Shown: in pieces, positions 10,756-21,719 of the stretch
Layout of the letters: each line of letters opens with the position of its first letter
How positions within the stretch are numbered: position 1 is the first letter of the stretch
Source: Ambrosia x helenae
Taxonomy: Eukaryota > Streptophyta > Magnoliopsida > Asterales > Asteraceae
DNA: 64,000 nt
Direction: 5' to 3'
Assembly: GCA_030844895.1 (NCBI GenBank)
Contig: JAUTDX010000159.1
Coordinates: 62,001 to 126,000 of the forward strand
The notes under the pieces: model-generated
Seen by the model: only the letters and a program-made list of their open reading frames with translations
What the model was told of the DNA's origin: nothing
Databases searched by the model: none
Translations under genes and position numbers: made by a program

Positions 10756-10770
10756 TGACGCTATTCGTGG
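10756..10770 (+). other. degenerate primer binding site of element B
   Basis: TGACGCTATTCGTGG begins one base after the LTR end. It resembles the tRNA-Asp-type site TGGCGCCGTTGCC used by many Tat/Athila elements, with several transition differences. Confidence 0.35.
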
Positions 10771-10829
10771 CCTTACCGCAATACTCTAAACAAAGCTTTA
10801 ACTAGCCAGTTCATTAATCTACATAGAAA

Positions 10830-11296
10830 AAATGATAACCTCGCCTCAAAAAGTTCACATTCCTTTAGGGGCCGTCGAAGACATCACCGACGTTACCCCA
10901 TGATCTCACCCAACATCCGGGGATCATGACAACAATCAACTAAAGGCCGCCATCATCCCCAGAAACTTAGATTTCCAAAGCACTGAACCAGCACCTCCCA
11001 CCTAGGAGGAAATAGACGCTTTGAATAATGACTGGTACGAACACTAGAAACAAATTCTAGACGCTCAGCTGGAACATCGCCGACTCACCGGCAAAGCCAT
11101 TATGGGGTCATCCTCCAAGTGACCCACTCGAACAGCGGTTGCTGTCCGTCACGGGGAAGGTCCAGGGCAACCCCCTGTGGACCATGCCCGTGCAGAGCAC
11201 AACCAGTTCGACGAGAAGGACTATGACAAAAGTTCATGGGAGGATGACGCCTCCAGGGTTATCGTCATAGCCCGTACCACTGACGGGAACGATTAA
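10830..11296 (+). pseudogene. gag N-terminal remnant (element B)
   Basis: A broken frame from about 10832 contains acidic and asparagine-rich pieces typical of the start of long gag proteins and leads toward the gag core, but has several in-frame stops. The assignment rests on position and composition. Confidence 0.4.
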
Positions 11297-11336
11297 ACAC
11301 GTACAACACGACACAACCACAAACCTGTCACTCCCC

Positions 11337-12060
11337 TATAGGCCAACGGCCGAGGCAATGCCTCCCGGCCAATGTCAAGATATATGACGGCCTAACAGAC
11401 CCTGATGACCATCTCGGCATTTTTAACGAGGCCGGGGCCGTCATTGGATGGACCTTACCTGTCTGGTGCCACATGTTTGCCCAGACGCTCACAGGAGCAA
11501 CCAGGGTGTGGTTCGACAACCTCCCCACAGGAAGCATCGACAGCTATGAACAGTTGATCGATAAATTTTCACTCCATTTTAGCCAACAACGTCGCCACAA
11601 GCGCGACAAAAGTCAAATCTCTCTATGCAAACGGAGAGACACTGAACCGCTCGAAGACTTCATCGTGCGGTTCAACAAAGAAGCATTCCAACTCAGAACG
11701 GGGGACAAGGAAACTCGAACCTCCTTCCTGGCCAACGTCAACGATGACGGCCTCCAACACACCCTCCAAGGGAAAGACAGCGTCCCAAACTATTGGGAAA
11801 AGGTTGTTCGCATCTTCAAACTATATGCGGGCAACCAAAAAACAATGCGCCAAAATCAACGCGGAAGCTCCAACAACAACCGCAGCCGAAAGAACAACCG
11901 ATCGTCCGTCTGGAACCACATTTCAGGTTCCACCGACGAAGGGCGATACTCAACTTCTTGCGACGCCAGAAATATTATCGGCACCAAACAAACGCGCGAC
12001 CAGCGCAACAGCGGCCGCCGGAACCAAGACTGGACTCCCCTTACCAAAACGTCATCCTAG
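11337..12060 (+). pseudogene. gag: Gag core (element B)
   Basis: The intact frame from 11473 encodes 195 residues of the retrotransposon gag domain: WFDNLPTGSIDSYEQLIDKF, then FSQQRRHKR and PLEDFIVRFNKEAFQL. Protein-like sequence (PPNVKIYDGLTDPDDHLGIF) reads upstream to about 11370 in the same frame, so the first Met here is probably internal. The C-terminus becomes a basic asparagine-rich stretch and ends at a stop before the zinc-knuckle region, which lies in the next frame at 12115. The product would be a truncated capsid protein. Alone it could not complete the Gag-Pol polyprotein. Confidence 0.7.
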
Positions 12061-12114
12061 GTACTATCTTAGGTCCTTTCAACTGGAGAGGTAGCGTTTA
12101 AACTCCCAAAGCCA

Positions 12115-13035
12115 ATGGGAAATAAAAGCAAGAATGTGGACACCACCAGATTCTGTGACTTCCACAAAGATGTGGGTCACGACACAGATAACTGCTACAG
12201 CCTCAAAATGGAAATAGAGGCAGCCCTCCGCTTCGGAAAGTTGGCCAACTTGGTCAAGAACGTCCTGACGGGCGCACGCCGGCAGGACGAACCAGTCAAG
12301 GCCATCAAAGATATCAAGACACACCATGTCCGCGGCGCATACAATCGACAATGCAACATGACCCGCAACACAAAGCGGAAGCCCAATATCGCCGACCTGG
12401 CAAGCACGTCGCAACGACCAGAGACTGCGATATCACAAAACTGGAGGGAGGCCCAAGTCATCTTCCCAATAATTCCAGGAGGCGCAAACTCAACAACCCC
12501 ACTCACCATCACAGCACTGTTCGGGCACTACCGCACATACAAAATGATGTGCGATGGCGGAAGCAGCTTCGACATCATTTACCAACAATGCTTCGACCAG
12601 CTCGATGATGAAGACAAAGCGCGCCTGCAACCAGACGCACCCATTGCAGACTTCTTCACCGAAGTTATTCATCCCATCGGAAAGTTTGACTTTACAGTCA
12701 AACTTGACGATGGGGCCCATACTCGCTCCGAGGTTTGCACGTTCCATGTCATTCCAGCAAACTCCTCATATGACATCCTGCTCGGAAGACAAGGCCTCGC
12801 AAACTTCAACAGCACCGCGTCAACTCCCCACCAAATCATGGGTTTTCCAACACCTACAAGGGTCGCATATATTAGAGGCAACCAGGAATGTCTCATGACC
12901 ACTGAGCCAGCACCTTCCACTCCTCCAATAACGCTATCCACTGCAAAAGTTGAAGAATGGGTCATCAACCCCGCCTTCCATGAACAAACCATCACCTTGG
13001 GGTCGACCCTGTCCCCCAGGTGTGCATACACCTGA
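12115..13035 (+). pseudogene. Gag zinc motif and protease (element B)
   Basis: 306 residues. A CX2HX4HX4C motif (CDFHKDVGHDTDNC, residues 14-27) is the single knuckle typical of Tat Gag. An aspartic-protease core follows, with MMCDGGSSFDIIY (active Asp about 147, Gly-Gly in place of the textbook Thr-Gly, as in many Tat elements) and DILLGRQGLANF near residue 221. The protease would mature the polyprotein inside particles. The frame stops at 13033-13035 just as the RT region begins, overlapping the next frame by 16 bp, so normal fusion to RT is lost by frameshift. Confidence 0.7.
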
Positions 13036-13250
13036 AACAACTGTTGGTTGCAAACAAAGACATCTTTGCCTCGCAATCATCTGACATGATCGGCGTCCCA
13101 AGGCACATCGCCGAGCGCCGCCTAAACACATACAAAGACACTCGCCCGGGCCCCGATAAAGTCAAAGCCATGAACGAGCAGGTCAATGACCTCCTCGAGG
13201 CAGGCATCATTCGAAGATGCAACCATCAAACATGGGTAGCCAACCCCGTC
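13020..13250 (+). pseudogene. RT N-terminal fragment (element B)
   Basis: Encodes FASQSSDMIGVPRHIAERRL and NEQVNDLLEAGIIRR, the leader and finger start of Ty3/gypsy RT. Protein similarity breaks off just after WVANPV at about 13250, where a copy of 13181-13216 is inserted and the following RT block (K-N-x-WRMCVD-type) is missing. Confidence 0.7.
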
Positions 13251-13286
13251 AGGTCGATGACCTACTCCAGGCAAGCATCATTCGAA

Positions 13287-14043
13287 GGACCTCAACAAAG
13301 GATGTCCAAAAGACCACTACCCCTTACCAGAGATCGACCTAAACTTAGACTCTCTAGCACCATTTAAATACAAATGTTTCCCCGATGCTTACCGAGGATA
13401 TCACCAAATACAAATGGCCTACGAAGACGACAACAGAACTGCCTTCAGGACCGACAGAGGGGTCAACTGCTACACCAAAATGCCCTTTGGCCTAAAGAAC
13501 GCAGGCGCAACCTATCAATGCCTGATGGACCAGGGCTTCATCAACCAGATCGGCGTCAACCTCGAGGTTTACGTCGACGACCTGGTCATAAAAAGCACAC
13601 AAGAAGACACCATGCTACTGGATATCCAGCGCACCTTCGAACAGCTGCGCGACATCAAGATGAAACTCAATCCGGGAAAGTGCTCCTTCGGAGCCGATGA
13701 AGGGAAATTTTTAGGCATCATTGTCACTAATGGCAGCTTCAAACCAAACCCGGAGAAAGTTCAGGCCATCCAGCGCATGCCATCACCCAACTCAATTAAG
13801 GAAGTGCAGACACTTATGGGGCGTCTAGCCGCCCTCAACCGATTTTTATCAAACTACGCATCCAAGTCTTTTCCTTTTGTTCATACACTGCGCAATGTAT
13901 TGAAAAAGACACAATTCTACTGGACTCCAAAAGCGGAAGTGGCTTTTCGTGAAAGGAAACAATGTTTGACTTACTTGCCAACTTTAACAGCACCCCTACC
14001 AGAAGAACCATTGACACTTACCTATCCGCATCTGAAATGGTGA
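13287..14043 (+). pseudogene. reverse transcriptase core (element B)
   Basis: RNA-dependent DNA polymerase that would copy element RNA to DNA. Visible motifs are CPKDHYPLPEIDL-like residues (about 13300, in a shifted reading), AYRGYHQIQM, KMPFGLKNAGATYQ and the catalytic YVDD (13570-13581), then LNPGKCSFGADEGKFLG and the thumb/connection EVQTLMGRLAALNRF. The open frame 13414-14043 stops right after LTYPHLKW, where a frameshift moves the RNase H region into another frame. The palm residues look usable, but the N-terminal part is missing and no continuous polyprotein exists. Confidence 0.8.
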
Positions 14044-14465
14044 TAGGTGCAGTACTTCTGGTAGAACGCAACAAAGTCCAAACACCAATCTACTACATCA
14101 GCCGTACCTTGGCAGACGCAGAAACCAAATACTCCACAATGGAAAAGCTAGTCCTGGCATTCGTACATGCATATAGACGTCTCCGACGTTACTTTCAAGG
14201 ATACCCAATCAACGTCCTAACAGACTATAGAATCAATACTATGCTCTCAAAACTAGAACCATCCGGTCGCCTAGCAAAATGGGCAATTGAACTAGGCACG
14301 CACACCATCATCTACAAACCAAGACTGGCGATTAAAGGGCAGGTTCTCGCAGACTTCATCGCAGAAATCCCAACAGAAAAAATACAAGAGTGCCAAAACG
14401 AACAAGACCCGAAACCTGTCCCAGATTCCCGCGTTACATGGTTATTATACACGGACGGAGCTTCT
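13990..14465 (+). pseudogene. RNase H and start of second RNase H (element B)
   Basis: The +3 frame from about 13990 shows the retroviral-type RNase H of Ty3/gypsy: YLSASEMVIGAVLLVE, YYISRTLADAETKYSTMEKL, YFQGYPINVLTDYRINTM and SGRLAKWAIELG. A linker with DFIAEIP follows, then WLLYTDGAS, the first strand of the extra archaeal-type RNase H domain known from the Tat group. Element C is inserted directly after this motif. The enzyme would remove RNA from RNA-DNA hybrids. Confidence 0.8.
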
Positions 14466-14820
14466 TGTAACCTCACGAATTTTCCCATTTATTTTGCATT
14501 AAAGTATTTCCCGATCCATGATATAAAGTCTAATTTATTTCTAAGTATTCTTATCTTTATCCGTGCAATCTATTTTTGTAAGTTCATTTTATCATTGTAC
14601 TTAAAAAAAAAATCTTCAATCATGACATATGTCCTATCCTAATTCTATTTATAAAATCGTCATTTTATAAGACGGTGTTTTTATTTTCTAATTCAAACTA
14701 ATGATTATTTTTTATTTCTTAATTAAAGCTAATCATTTTTCCAATTACATTTATAATCTCAAGCAAGGAAGATATAAATTCATTTCAAAATAAATATATA
14801 TATATATATATCAAAGTCTT

Positions 14821-14900
14821 AGTCAAACAGTCAAAGTCCTGGTCAAAGTCCTAGTCAAAGTCTTAGTCAAACAGTCAAAGTCTTAGTCAAATAGTCAATT
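14821..14900. promoter_or_regulatory. GTCAA (W-box) array in C promoter
   Basis: Eight GTCAA cores in about 80 bp, ending some 60 bp before the TATA box. The same array is in the C 3' LTR (18220-18285) and both D LTRs. Confidence 0.55.
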
Positions 14901-14962
14901 CATCATAAAACCTTACTTTATGGTGTTGACCAATTTTAATGGCTAATTGAATCCAAAACTAG

Positions 14963-14970
14963 TATAAAAA
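14963..14970 (+). promoter_or_regulatory. TATA box of element C
   Basis: TATAAAAA followed by CCCACCTATGACCC, identical in both D LTRs. The 3' LTR of C has TACAAAAA at the same site (18351). Confidence 0.6.
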
Positions 14971-15947
14971 CCCACCTATGACCCATTATACTTGGCACCT
15001 CTAAATCGATTGTTTCAATCTGATTAAACTTTCCCTCATACCTTTCTTCTATAGTCTATTACTTCTACAATTGAAGCTTTGATTATAAGCTCTTGTAATT
15101 GTCGAATTGAAAGCTTGATATTCTTTCTTTTTCGTTTTTTTTTATTTCTTCAATTTGGACTAGCTACGTTGTTGAGTTTTTGGGATTCACCTCACATACA
15201 TTCACAACACTTAGAGGATAATTCACCTTAGCCAATGTGAGTTTACGTAACCATGTTTATGCAATTCTTTATACTTGCAACATTATACTTAAGCAATTCT
15301 ACATACATGTCTAGTTGTAAACTTTAATGCCTCATGATTTAGACAACAACAACATTTAGACTTACGCTTCAACATACATAATCATTAGCTATGGCCAAGC
15401 CGGCGATACTCAATAATAGATCTATTGGATTGACAATCCCACCTAGATTCGTTGACCATCTTTTATGGGGAGCGCGGGTGATTGTTATCGTTCCAACATA
15501 ATATTAAGGTGAACCGTGGATGACGGGATGGACCTAAACTAGTCGGAGGTTTGATTATGTGCATTCAACACTTCATGTTTATTCATGTAGACTTAAACTT
15601 ACGATAGACATATGAATTGCTAAACTTTTATTCTTAAACTTAATTGCTTGACGTGGCTTATGTATTCTCACCAACTTCTAGTTGACCCCCCCCCCATTTT
15701 TATAACTCAACAGAAAATAATGATGCGTGAAGACTAGAGTGTTAGCATGAGAAGACAATTTGAAGTTTATGCTTTGTTTTGGCTTTTTGATGTACTAGAA
15801 TTTCATTCAAAACTCATTATGTATTTTCAATTTTGGATATTTGCACTTTAAATAAATTTCAATTAAAACTTGATTACCATGTGCTACTGTATACTCATTC
15901 TTACGTGACACCTCGATGTTTCCGCCATCGGTTGGGGTGTTACAGAT

Positions 15948-15960
15948 TGGTATCAGAGCC
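15948..15960 (+). other. primer binding site of element C
   Basis: TGGTATCAGAGCC three bases after the LTR, complementary to initiator-methionine tRNA. Confidence 0.9.
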
Positions 15961-17580
15961 TTGGTTATAGGGAATTAGGTTATTAGAAAAAAAAATCTAG
16001 TCTATAACCATAGGATTTTAACCAGTACTTGCTCCTTTTACTTGCAACCTTACTTGTTTCTATTCTCTATCCTACTTCTTATCCTTACTTTAGTCCCTAC
16101 ACGAAGAGTGCTCTCCATCACAAGATCTACTCTTAGACTAGTAGGACAAATCCTCAGGTTTAGCCTGAACCACCTTGAAGATCTCGTCGAAGTTCTAAAT
16201 TTTAATAACGAACACATGCAATCTGGAAGGGTGAACACCTGTATTCTGAGTTTTCTGTCTAGGACTGGCATTGCGCATAAATCCCAATCAGACGAGGGAC
16301 CCGGATACCTACCTGGGAATTCTCGGGATAAGTGTTCACTTATAGGCTAAAGCATGTCTTCATTATGTTATTAGAATCTAGAAGTTTTGATAAGTCAACG
16401 TTTTCGTTTATTCGTTTTAATTAATGAATAAATGATTACACTCACTTTCCTTAAACTAAGCTCTAAAATCTCAAAATTTTTTAGCTTAAATCAATCTCAT
16501 TTCATAACCATCTATGGATTTCACAATCACACTTCACCTTACCATCTTAGCCACTTTTTAAATATTCAACACCCTACCCAAATCATATTATTTCATTTCT
16601 CCACATGTTACTTATTTTTAAAAAAACTATAACCTCATACCTTAGCACAAACTAAAGATTTCTAAATCTTGTTGTATTTTCATTACCCAGTAACTTTACA
16701 AAGTACATATTTTTTTGTCAAAAGATGTCCTCGAACTTAAATTTAATTTTTTTTATTTATTGACGTAACAAACGATTTTCTATATAATGCTTTAAACTAT
16801 TAAAAATCACTAATAGAACCTTGATCTTCAAAACCTAATGTCATGTTTGAAATCTCCAACTAACGGTAATATTTTAATCAAAGCCTACTTAGCTTGTACT
16901 ATTTAACAACTCTTGCTTTATGTACAAAACCAATTTTGAAAATAATTTTTTTTAATCCATAGGAATAATATCTAGTCTCTAGATTCTCCATCGACACTCA
17001 CTCATTTTCAACTTGTTAAAATTTTTACAATATTTGGCATATACCACAATCATGTTTTCTTATACACTTGATTATAATCTTTAATTCAAACCCCACAAGT
17101 TACACTGCTACATAATCTCCTTACTATAAAATAAACTCCTTATCAACCATCTTCACATTCACTATCTCTCGCAACCTTGATTCTGTTTCGAGATTTTTCA
17201 TCATTCCCCCAAGAACTAAATTCATATCCTTCACCTTCTCAAACATGAGCTAGTTACCCATGATAACCAAACTATTAAAACTTGATTGTGTGTTGCATCA
17301 AACTTAATCCTTAGTTATAAATGAGGATTCGATTATCTACCATATTTGAACATTTGAAACTAGAATTCATGGAATATAAACTATTTGCTATAGACACACC
17401 TAGAGTCATTAACCTTGTCTAGGGCAACTCTATTACAACTCGCATGCTATACTTGATACTTGATTGCTTACATGTACATATTATTAATTTGCAATTCATG
17501 TGTGTAATAATTGGTACACTTAATCAAACAACTGATAGAGTATGAAGTACTTGCTCAACAGTTAGTAGAGTACCAAATAA
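15961..17580 (+). other. element C interior, non-coding
   Basis: No gag, protease, RT or integrase frame. Similar in layout to the D interior (38494-41056), including a single copy of the CTTGCTCAACAGTTAGTAGAG unit near 17550. The polypurine tract is missing. Confidence 0.7.
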
Positions 17581-18176
17581 CCTAATTCTATTTATAAAAT
17601 CGTCATTTTATAAGACGGTGTTTTTATTTTCTAATTCAAACTAATGATTTTTTTTATTTCTTAATTAAAGCTAATCATTTTTCCAATTACATTTATAATC
17701 TCAAGCAAGGAAGATATAAATTCATTTCAAAATAAATAAATATATATATATATATATATATAGGGTCAAGATCGTGTACAAAGTGGTTTTTTTGTGAGAA
17801 GTGTGAGAAGTATTAAAAATTCATACTTAAGCATCATTTTTTGAACTTAGTCGTGATGTTTTGGATTGTTTTGCCTATAAAAACACCAAACATAACAATT
17901 AAAAACCGAAAACAATGTATTTTAGGCTTAAAACTTAAAACACCATGCTAAGAACATTAGAGTGTGTTTTAAGCGTTAAGTAGTGTGTTTTAGCTGTTTT
18001 TTAAGTTTAATGACTATAATACATTGTATTGTGTTTTTAGATTGTTGTGTTTGGTGATTTTCAAGTTTAAACAACCTAAAAAAATCATTCCTAAATCCAA
18101 AAAATGATGTCTACATGTCAATTCTTAGTCCTTCTCACACTTCTCACGAAAAATGTACTTTGTACAGGATCCTAAA

Positions 18177-18213
<37 letters not shown>

Positions 18214-19341
18214 AAGTCTTAGTCAAACAGTCAAAGTCCTGGTCAAAGTCTTAGTCAAACAGTCAAAGTCTTAGTCAAATAGTCAATTCATCATAAAACC
18301 TTACTTTATGGTGTTGACCAATTTTAATGGCTAATTGAATCCAAAACTAGTACAAAAACCCACCTATGACCCATTATACTTGGCACCTCTAAATCGATTG
18401 TTTCAATCTGATTAAACTTTCCCTCATACCTTTCTTCTATAGTCTATTACTTCTACAATTGAAGCTTTGATTATAAGCTCTTGTAATTGGCGAATTGGAA
18501 GCTTGATATTCTTTCTTTTTCGTTTTTTTTTATTTCTTCAATTTGGACTAGCTACGTGGTTGAGTTTTTGGGATTCGCCTCGCATACATTCACAACACTT
18601 AGAGGATAATTCACCTTAGCCAATGTGAGTTTACGTAACCATGTTTATGCAATTCTTTATACTTGCAACATTATACTTAAGCAATTCTACATACATGACT
18701 AGTTGTAAACTTTAATGCCTCATGATTTAGACAACAACAACAGTTAGACTTACGCTTCAACATACATAATCATTAGCTATGGCCAAGCCGGCGATACTCA
18801 ATAATAGATCTATTGGATTGACAATCCCACCTAGATTCGTTGACCATCTTTTATGGGGAGCGCGGGTGATTGTTATCGTTCCAACATAATATTAAGGTGA
18901 ACCGTGGATGACGGGATGGACCTAAACTAGTCGGAGGTTTGATTATGTGCATTCAACACTTCATGTTTATTCATGTAGACTTAAACTTACGATAGACATA
19001 TGAATTGCAAAACTTTTATTCTTAAACTTAATTGCTTGACGTGGCTTATGTATTCTCACCAACTTCTAGTTTACCCCCCCCCCCCCCCTCCCATTTTTAT
19101 AACTCAACAGGAAATAATGATGCGTGAAGACTAGAGTGTTAGCATGAGAAGACAATTTGAAGTTTATGCTTTGTTTTGGCTTTTTGATGTATTAGAATTT
19201 CATTCAAAACTCATTATGTATTTTCAATTTTGGATATTTGCACTTTAAATAAATTTCAATTAAAACTTGATTACCATGTGCTACTGTATACTCATTCTTA
19301 CGTGACACCTCGATGTTTCCGCCATCGGTTGGGGTGTTACA
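17581..19341 (+). repeat. element C 3' LTR, 5'-truncated, with MITE
   Basis: Aligns to 14638-15944 once the insert at 17761-18180 is taken out. The first 172 bp of the LTR and the tract before it are deleted, with a junction in the shared CCTAATTCTA. Confidence 0.85.
17761..18180. mobile_element. TIR element (type 1) inserted in TA tract
   Basis: About 420 bp flanked on both sides by (TA)n. The ends are inverted repeats sharing TGTACAAAGT and GTGAGAAGTGTGAGAAG. An inverted-orientation relative lies at 59963-60379. The 5' LTR of C has an uninterrupted TA tract here, giving an empty site. No coding capacity. Confidence 0.85.
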
Positions 19342-19346
19342 CTTCT

Positions 19347-19943
19347 AACGATCAGGGCGCCAGCACAGGTCTACGACTCGTCAGCCCTGACAACACAGAA
19401 TTCACATAAGGCGTCCGCCTTGAGTTCCCAAGCACAAACAACGAAGCGGAATACGAGGCGTTCTTCGCAGGACTACGCTTGGCGGACAAAATGGGCACAA
19501 GACAACTCAACGCCCATATCGATTCAATGCTCATAGCGGGCCACATGAACGGCGTCTACGACGCTAAAGACCCGGTTATGGCGTAATATGTCGACCAAGC
19601 CAAGCTTCTCACCAAAAGATTCACAACCTGCACAATCGACCATATCAACCGCAGTGGCAACACAGAAGCGAACGCCCTCAGCAAAATGGTATCCACTGCT
19701 TGGCCGCATATGGCCAAAGAGGTACGCATTGAAACTCTGGCTAAACCTTTAGTACCACTTCGACAGGTCAACCTAACACAAACAGGCGCCGGGTCATGGA
19801 TGACCCCTATCCAGGCATACCTAGAAACGGGCACTCTACCGCCCCAAAAAGCAGAAGCCCGAAAGATCCAATACAAGTCCGAGCATTACCAACTCATGAA
19901 TGGTGTTTTATACCGACGCTCCTACCTAGGCCCTCTCCTATGA
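19347..19943 (+). pseudogene. second RNase H domain and integrase N-linker (element B)
   Basis: Continues the frame broken at 14465 once C is removed. Shows LEFPSTNNEAEYEAFFAGL, the IDSMLIAGHMNGVYDAKDP strand and NRSGNTEANALSKM, which match the archaeal-type RNase H domain of Tat elements. Two in-frame stops occur (near 19407 and 19585). The later part (MTPIQAYLETGTLPPQ, YQLMNGVLYRRSY) is the segment leading to integrase and ends in a stop at 19941. Confidence 0.75.
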
Positions 19944-20944
19944 TGCGTAGACTCCGCAAATGTCGCGTCCCTCATAAAGGAAATCCATGAAGGTATATGC
20001 GGAATACACGCAGGCCCAAGAATGGTCGTCGCAAAAATAATGAATGCAGGATACTACTAGCCAGGAATGCACCAGGACGCTGTCAAAACCTTGCGCACCT
20101 ACTTCAACTGTCAACAACACGCACCTAACACCTAGCGTCCAAAAAACGACTTGGTTCCAGTCACGGCGGCATGGCCATTCCAAAAATGGGCCATTGACCT
20201 TGTCGGCCCATTCCCAATGGCTCCAGGGAAAGTTCAATACCTAATCGTTGTCGTCGACTACTTCACAAAATGGGTCGAAGCCAAGCCTTTAGCAACAATC
20301 AATGCCGAACACGTCAAAAATTCATCTGGGAATTTATCATTTGCCGCTTCGGGCTACCCATGGAAATCATCACAGACAACGGCACCCAGTTCGCCGACAA
20401 CAAAATCAAGATATGGTTAACACAAATGGGCGTCAACCAGATCTTCACGTCCGTCGCACACCCCCAAGGAAACGGACAAGTAGAACGCATCAACAGATCA
20501 CTACTTGAAGGAATCAAAACACGCCTAGGTTCAAAACGAACAGGATGGGTCGATGAACTACCACATGTCTTATGGGCACACCGCACCCTCACAAAGACCA
20601 GCACAGTTGAAACACCGTTCAGCCTAACTTACGGCTCTGAAGCCGTAATCCCCGCCGAAATAAGCTTTCCATCGCCAAGGGTCCTCAACGTGGCACAAAC
20701 AGATAATGATAAAGAATTGCGCCTCAACCTAGACCTCTTAGATGAAAGACGAGAAACAGTCGCTATACGTGAGGCAAACTACAAGAAACAACTAGAACGC
20801 TACTACAATTCCAAAGTTAAAGCCTACGCATTCGACATCGGGGATTACGTTTTAAGAGACAATTACGCGTCTCATTACGAGCGCCCAATTGGGAAGGTCC
20901 TTGCAAGGTTCAACAAGTACTGGGAAAAGGGGCATACGCACTAG
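19944..20944 (+). pseudogene. integrase (element B)
   Basis: Would insert the DNA copy into the genome. The zinc-binding N-terminus has HEGICGIHAG and NCQQHA, but the first Cys of the CX2C pair is replaced by Tyr, and stops are present. The catalytic DD35E core is complete in residues: Asp in AIDLVGPF (about 20198), Asp in IITDNGTQF (about 20375) and Glu in HPQGNGQVERI (35 residues later). A frameshift near 20320 separates the first Asp from the rest. The C-terminus reads ERRETVAIREANYKKQLERY and FDIGDYVLRD, and the frame ends at 20944. Confidence 0.8.
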
Positions 20945-21356
20945 AGAGGCTCGACGGCACGCCCATACTTAGATCATGGAATGTAGCGCAACTGCTCCCT
21001 TGATATTTATAAAAACTTCCCATGTTTCCATCCAAAAACTTGTTCAAAACCTGATTTCTTTATGTTAGAAGCAACACGGCCGCCCAATATGAAGTTAATT
21101 AACTCTTAATATCAGACGCCCATTTCCCTTCTAAAAAACATAAACTCTTTATGAAAGAAGCACCACACCCGCCCGACATGAAGTCAATTAACTGTTCATA
21201 TCAGACACCCGCTTGCCTTCTAAAAAATAAAGAAAACCACGTCAACAAACAAGAAGCCTAAACTACAAGATACACAAGGAAGAGTGAACAACAAAAGCTT
21301 CATTTAAACCAAAGGTATATGTACAAACGGTTTCAAAACAAAGTTACATATAAACC
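20945..21356 (+). other. element B post-integrase spacer with 89-bp repeat
   Basis: Two imperfect tandem copies starting at about 21060 and 21149 share AGAAGCA, CGCCC, ATGAAGT and TATCAGAC. No gene. Confidence 0.55.
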
Positions 21357-21719
21357 CTACTGGGGAGGCTCATGCGCCGTCCCCGAGCTACCCAACCCAG
21401 CAGCCTTGGCAGGTTCTGCCGCAGCCTTGTCAGCAGCCGCCTTCTCAGCCCTCTCGCGCCCAACGCGATCGGACTCCTGTACCCACTGCCGGAACCGCCC
21501 AATGGGATCTTCATCCGCTAGGAACCTCCCAACTGTTTGCAAAACAGGGAACTGCATCTACTCCAACTTCTTCAGCTGGTCCATTAGCACGTCCTCTGTA
21601 TTTATATCTTGAAAAGGCTCTTCTTCAATAGGGGCTCCATCCTTGGCCGCCATATACCCATCTAACCAACCGGCGTGCAAACTAGCAACGCGCAAAGACT
21701 CCACTATTTCCACCACCTG
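21357..21719 (-). pseudogene. accessory antisense gene, last exon (element B)
   Basis: Minus-strand coding tail of the accessory gene starting at 28846. Visible pieces are VVEIVESLRVASLHAGW, AAKDGAPIEEEPFQDI and, after one in-frame TAG, VLQTVGRFLADEDPIGRFRQ and an alanine/lysine-rich end (GRERAEKAAADKAAAEPAKA). Solo LTR J interrupts this exon; the piece beyond J is at 25337-25375. No known catalytic motif. Confidence 0.6.

Larger units (their letters stand above)
14466..15944 (+). repeat. element C 5' LTR
   Basis: 1479 bp. Contains a TA tract (14794-14811), a GTCAA array (14821-14900) and a TATA box (14963-14970). It ends TTACA just before the primer site. Confidence 0.9.
14466..19341 (+). 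mobile_element. element C: non-autonomous LTR retrotransposon nested in B
   Basis: Starts TGTAACCTCACG, ends TTGGGGTGTTACA, flanked by the perfect 5-bp duplication CTTCT (14461-14465 and 19342-19346). Has a 5' LTR, tRNA-iMet primer site and 1.6-kb interior without gag or pol. The 3' LTR lacks its first 172 bp and contains a later MITE. It belongs with element D, sharing LTR end, primer-site context and GTCAA array. Confidence 0.9.

Noticed and set aside
15948..15960. Possible tRNA-Met gene fragments at TGGTATCAGAGCC sites
   Set aside because: Only 13 bases beside LTR ends; these are primer binding sites, not tRNA genes.
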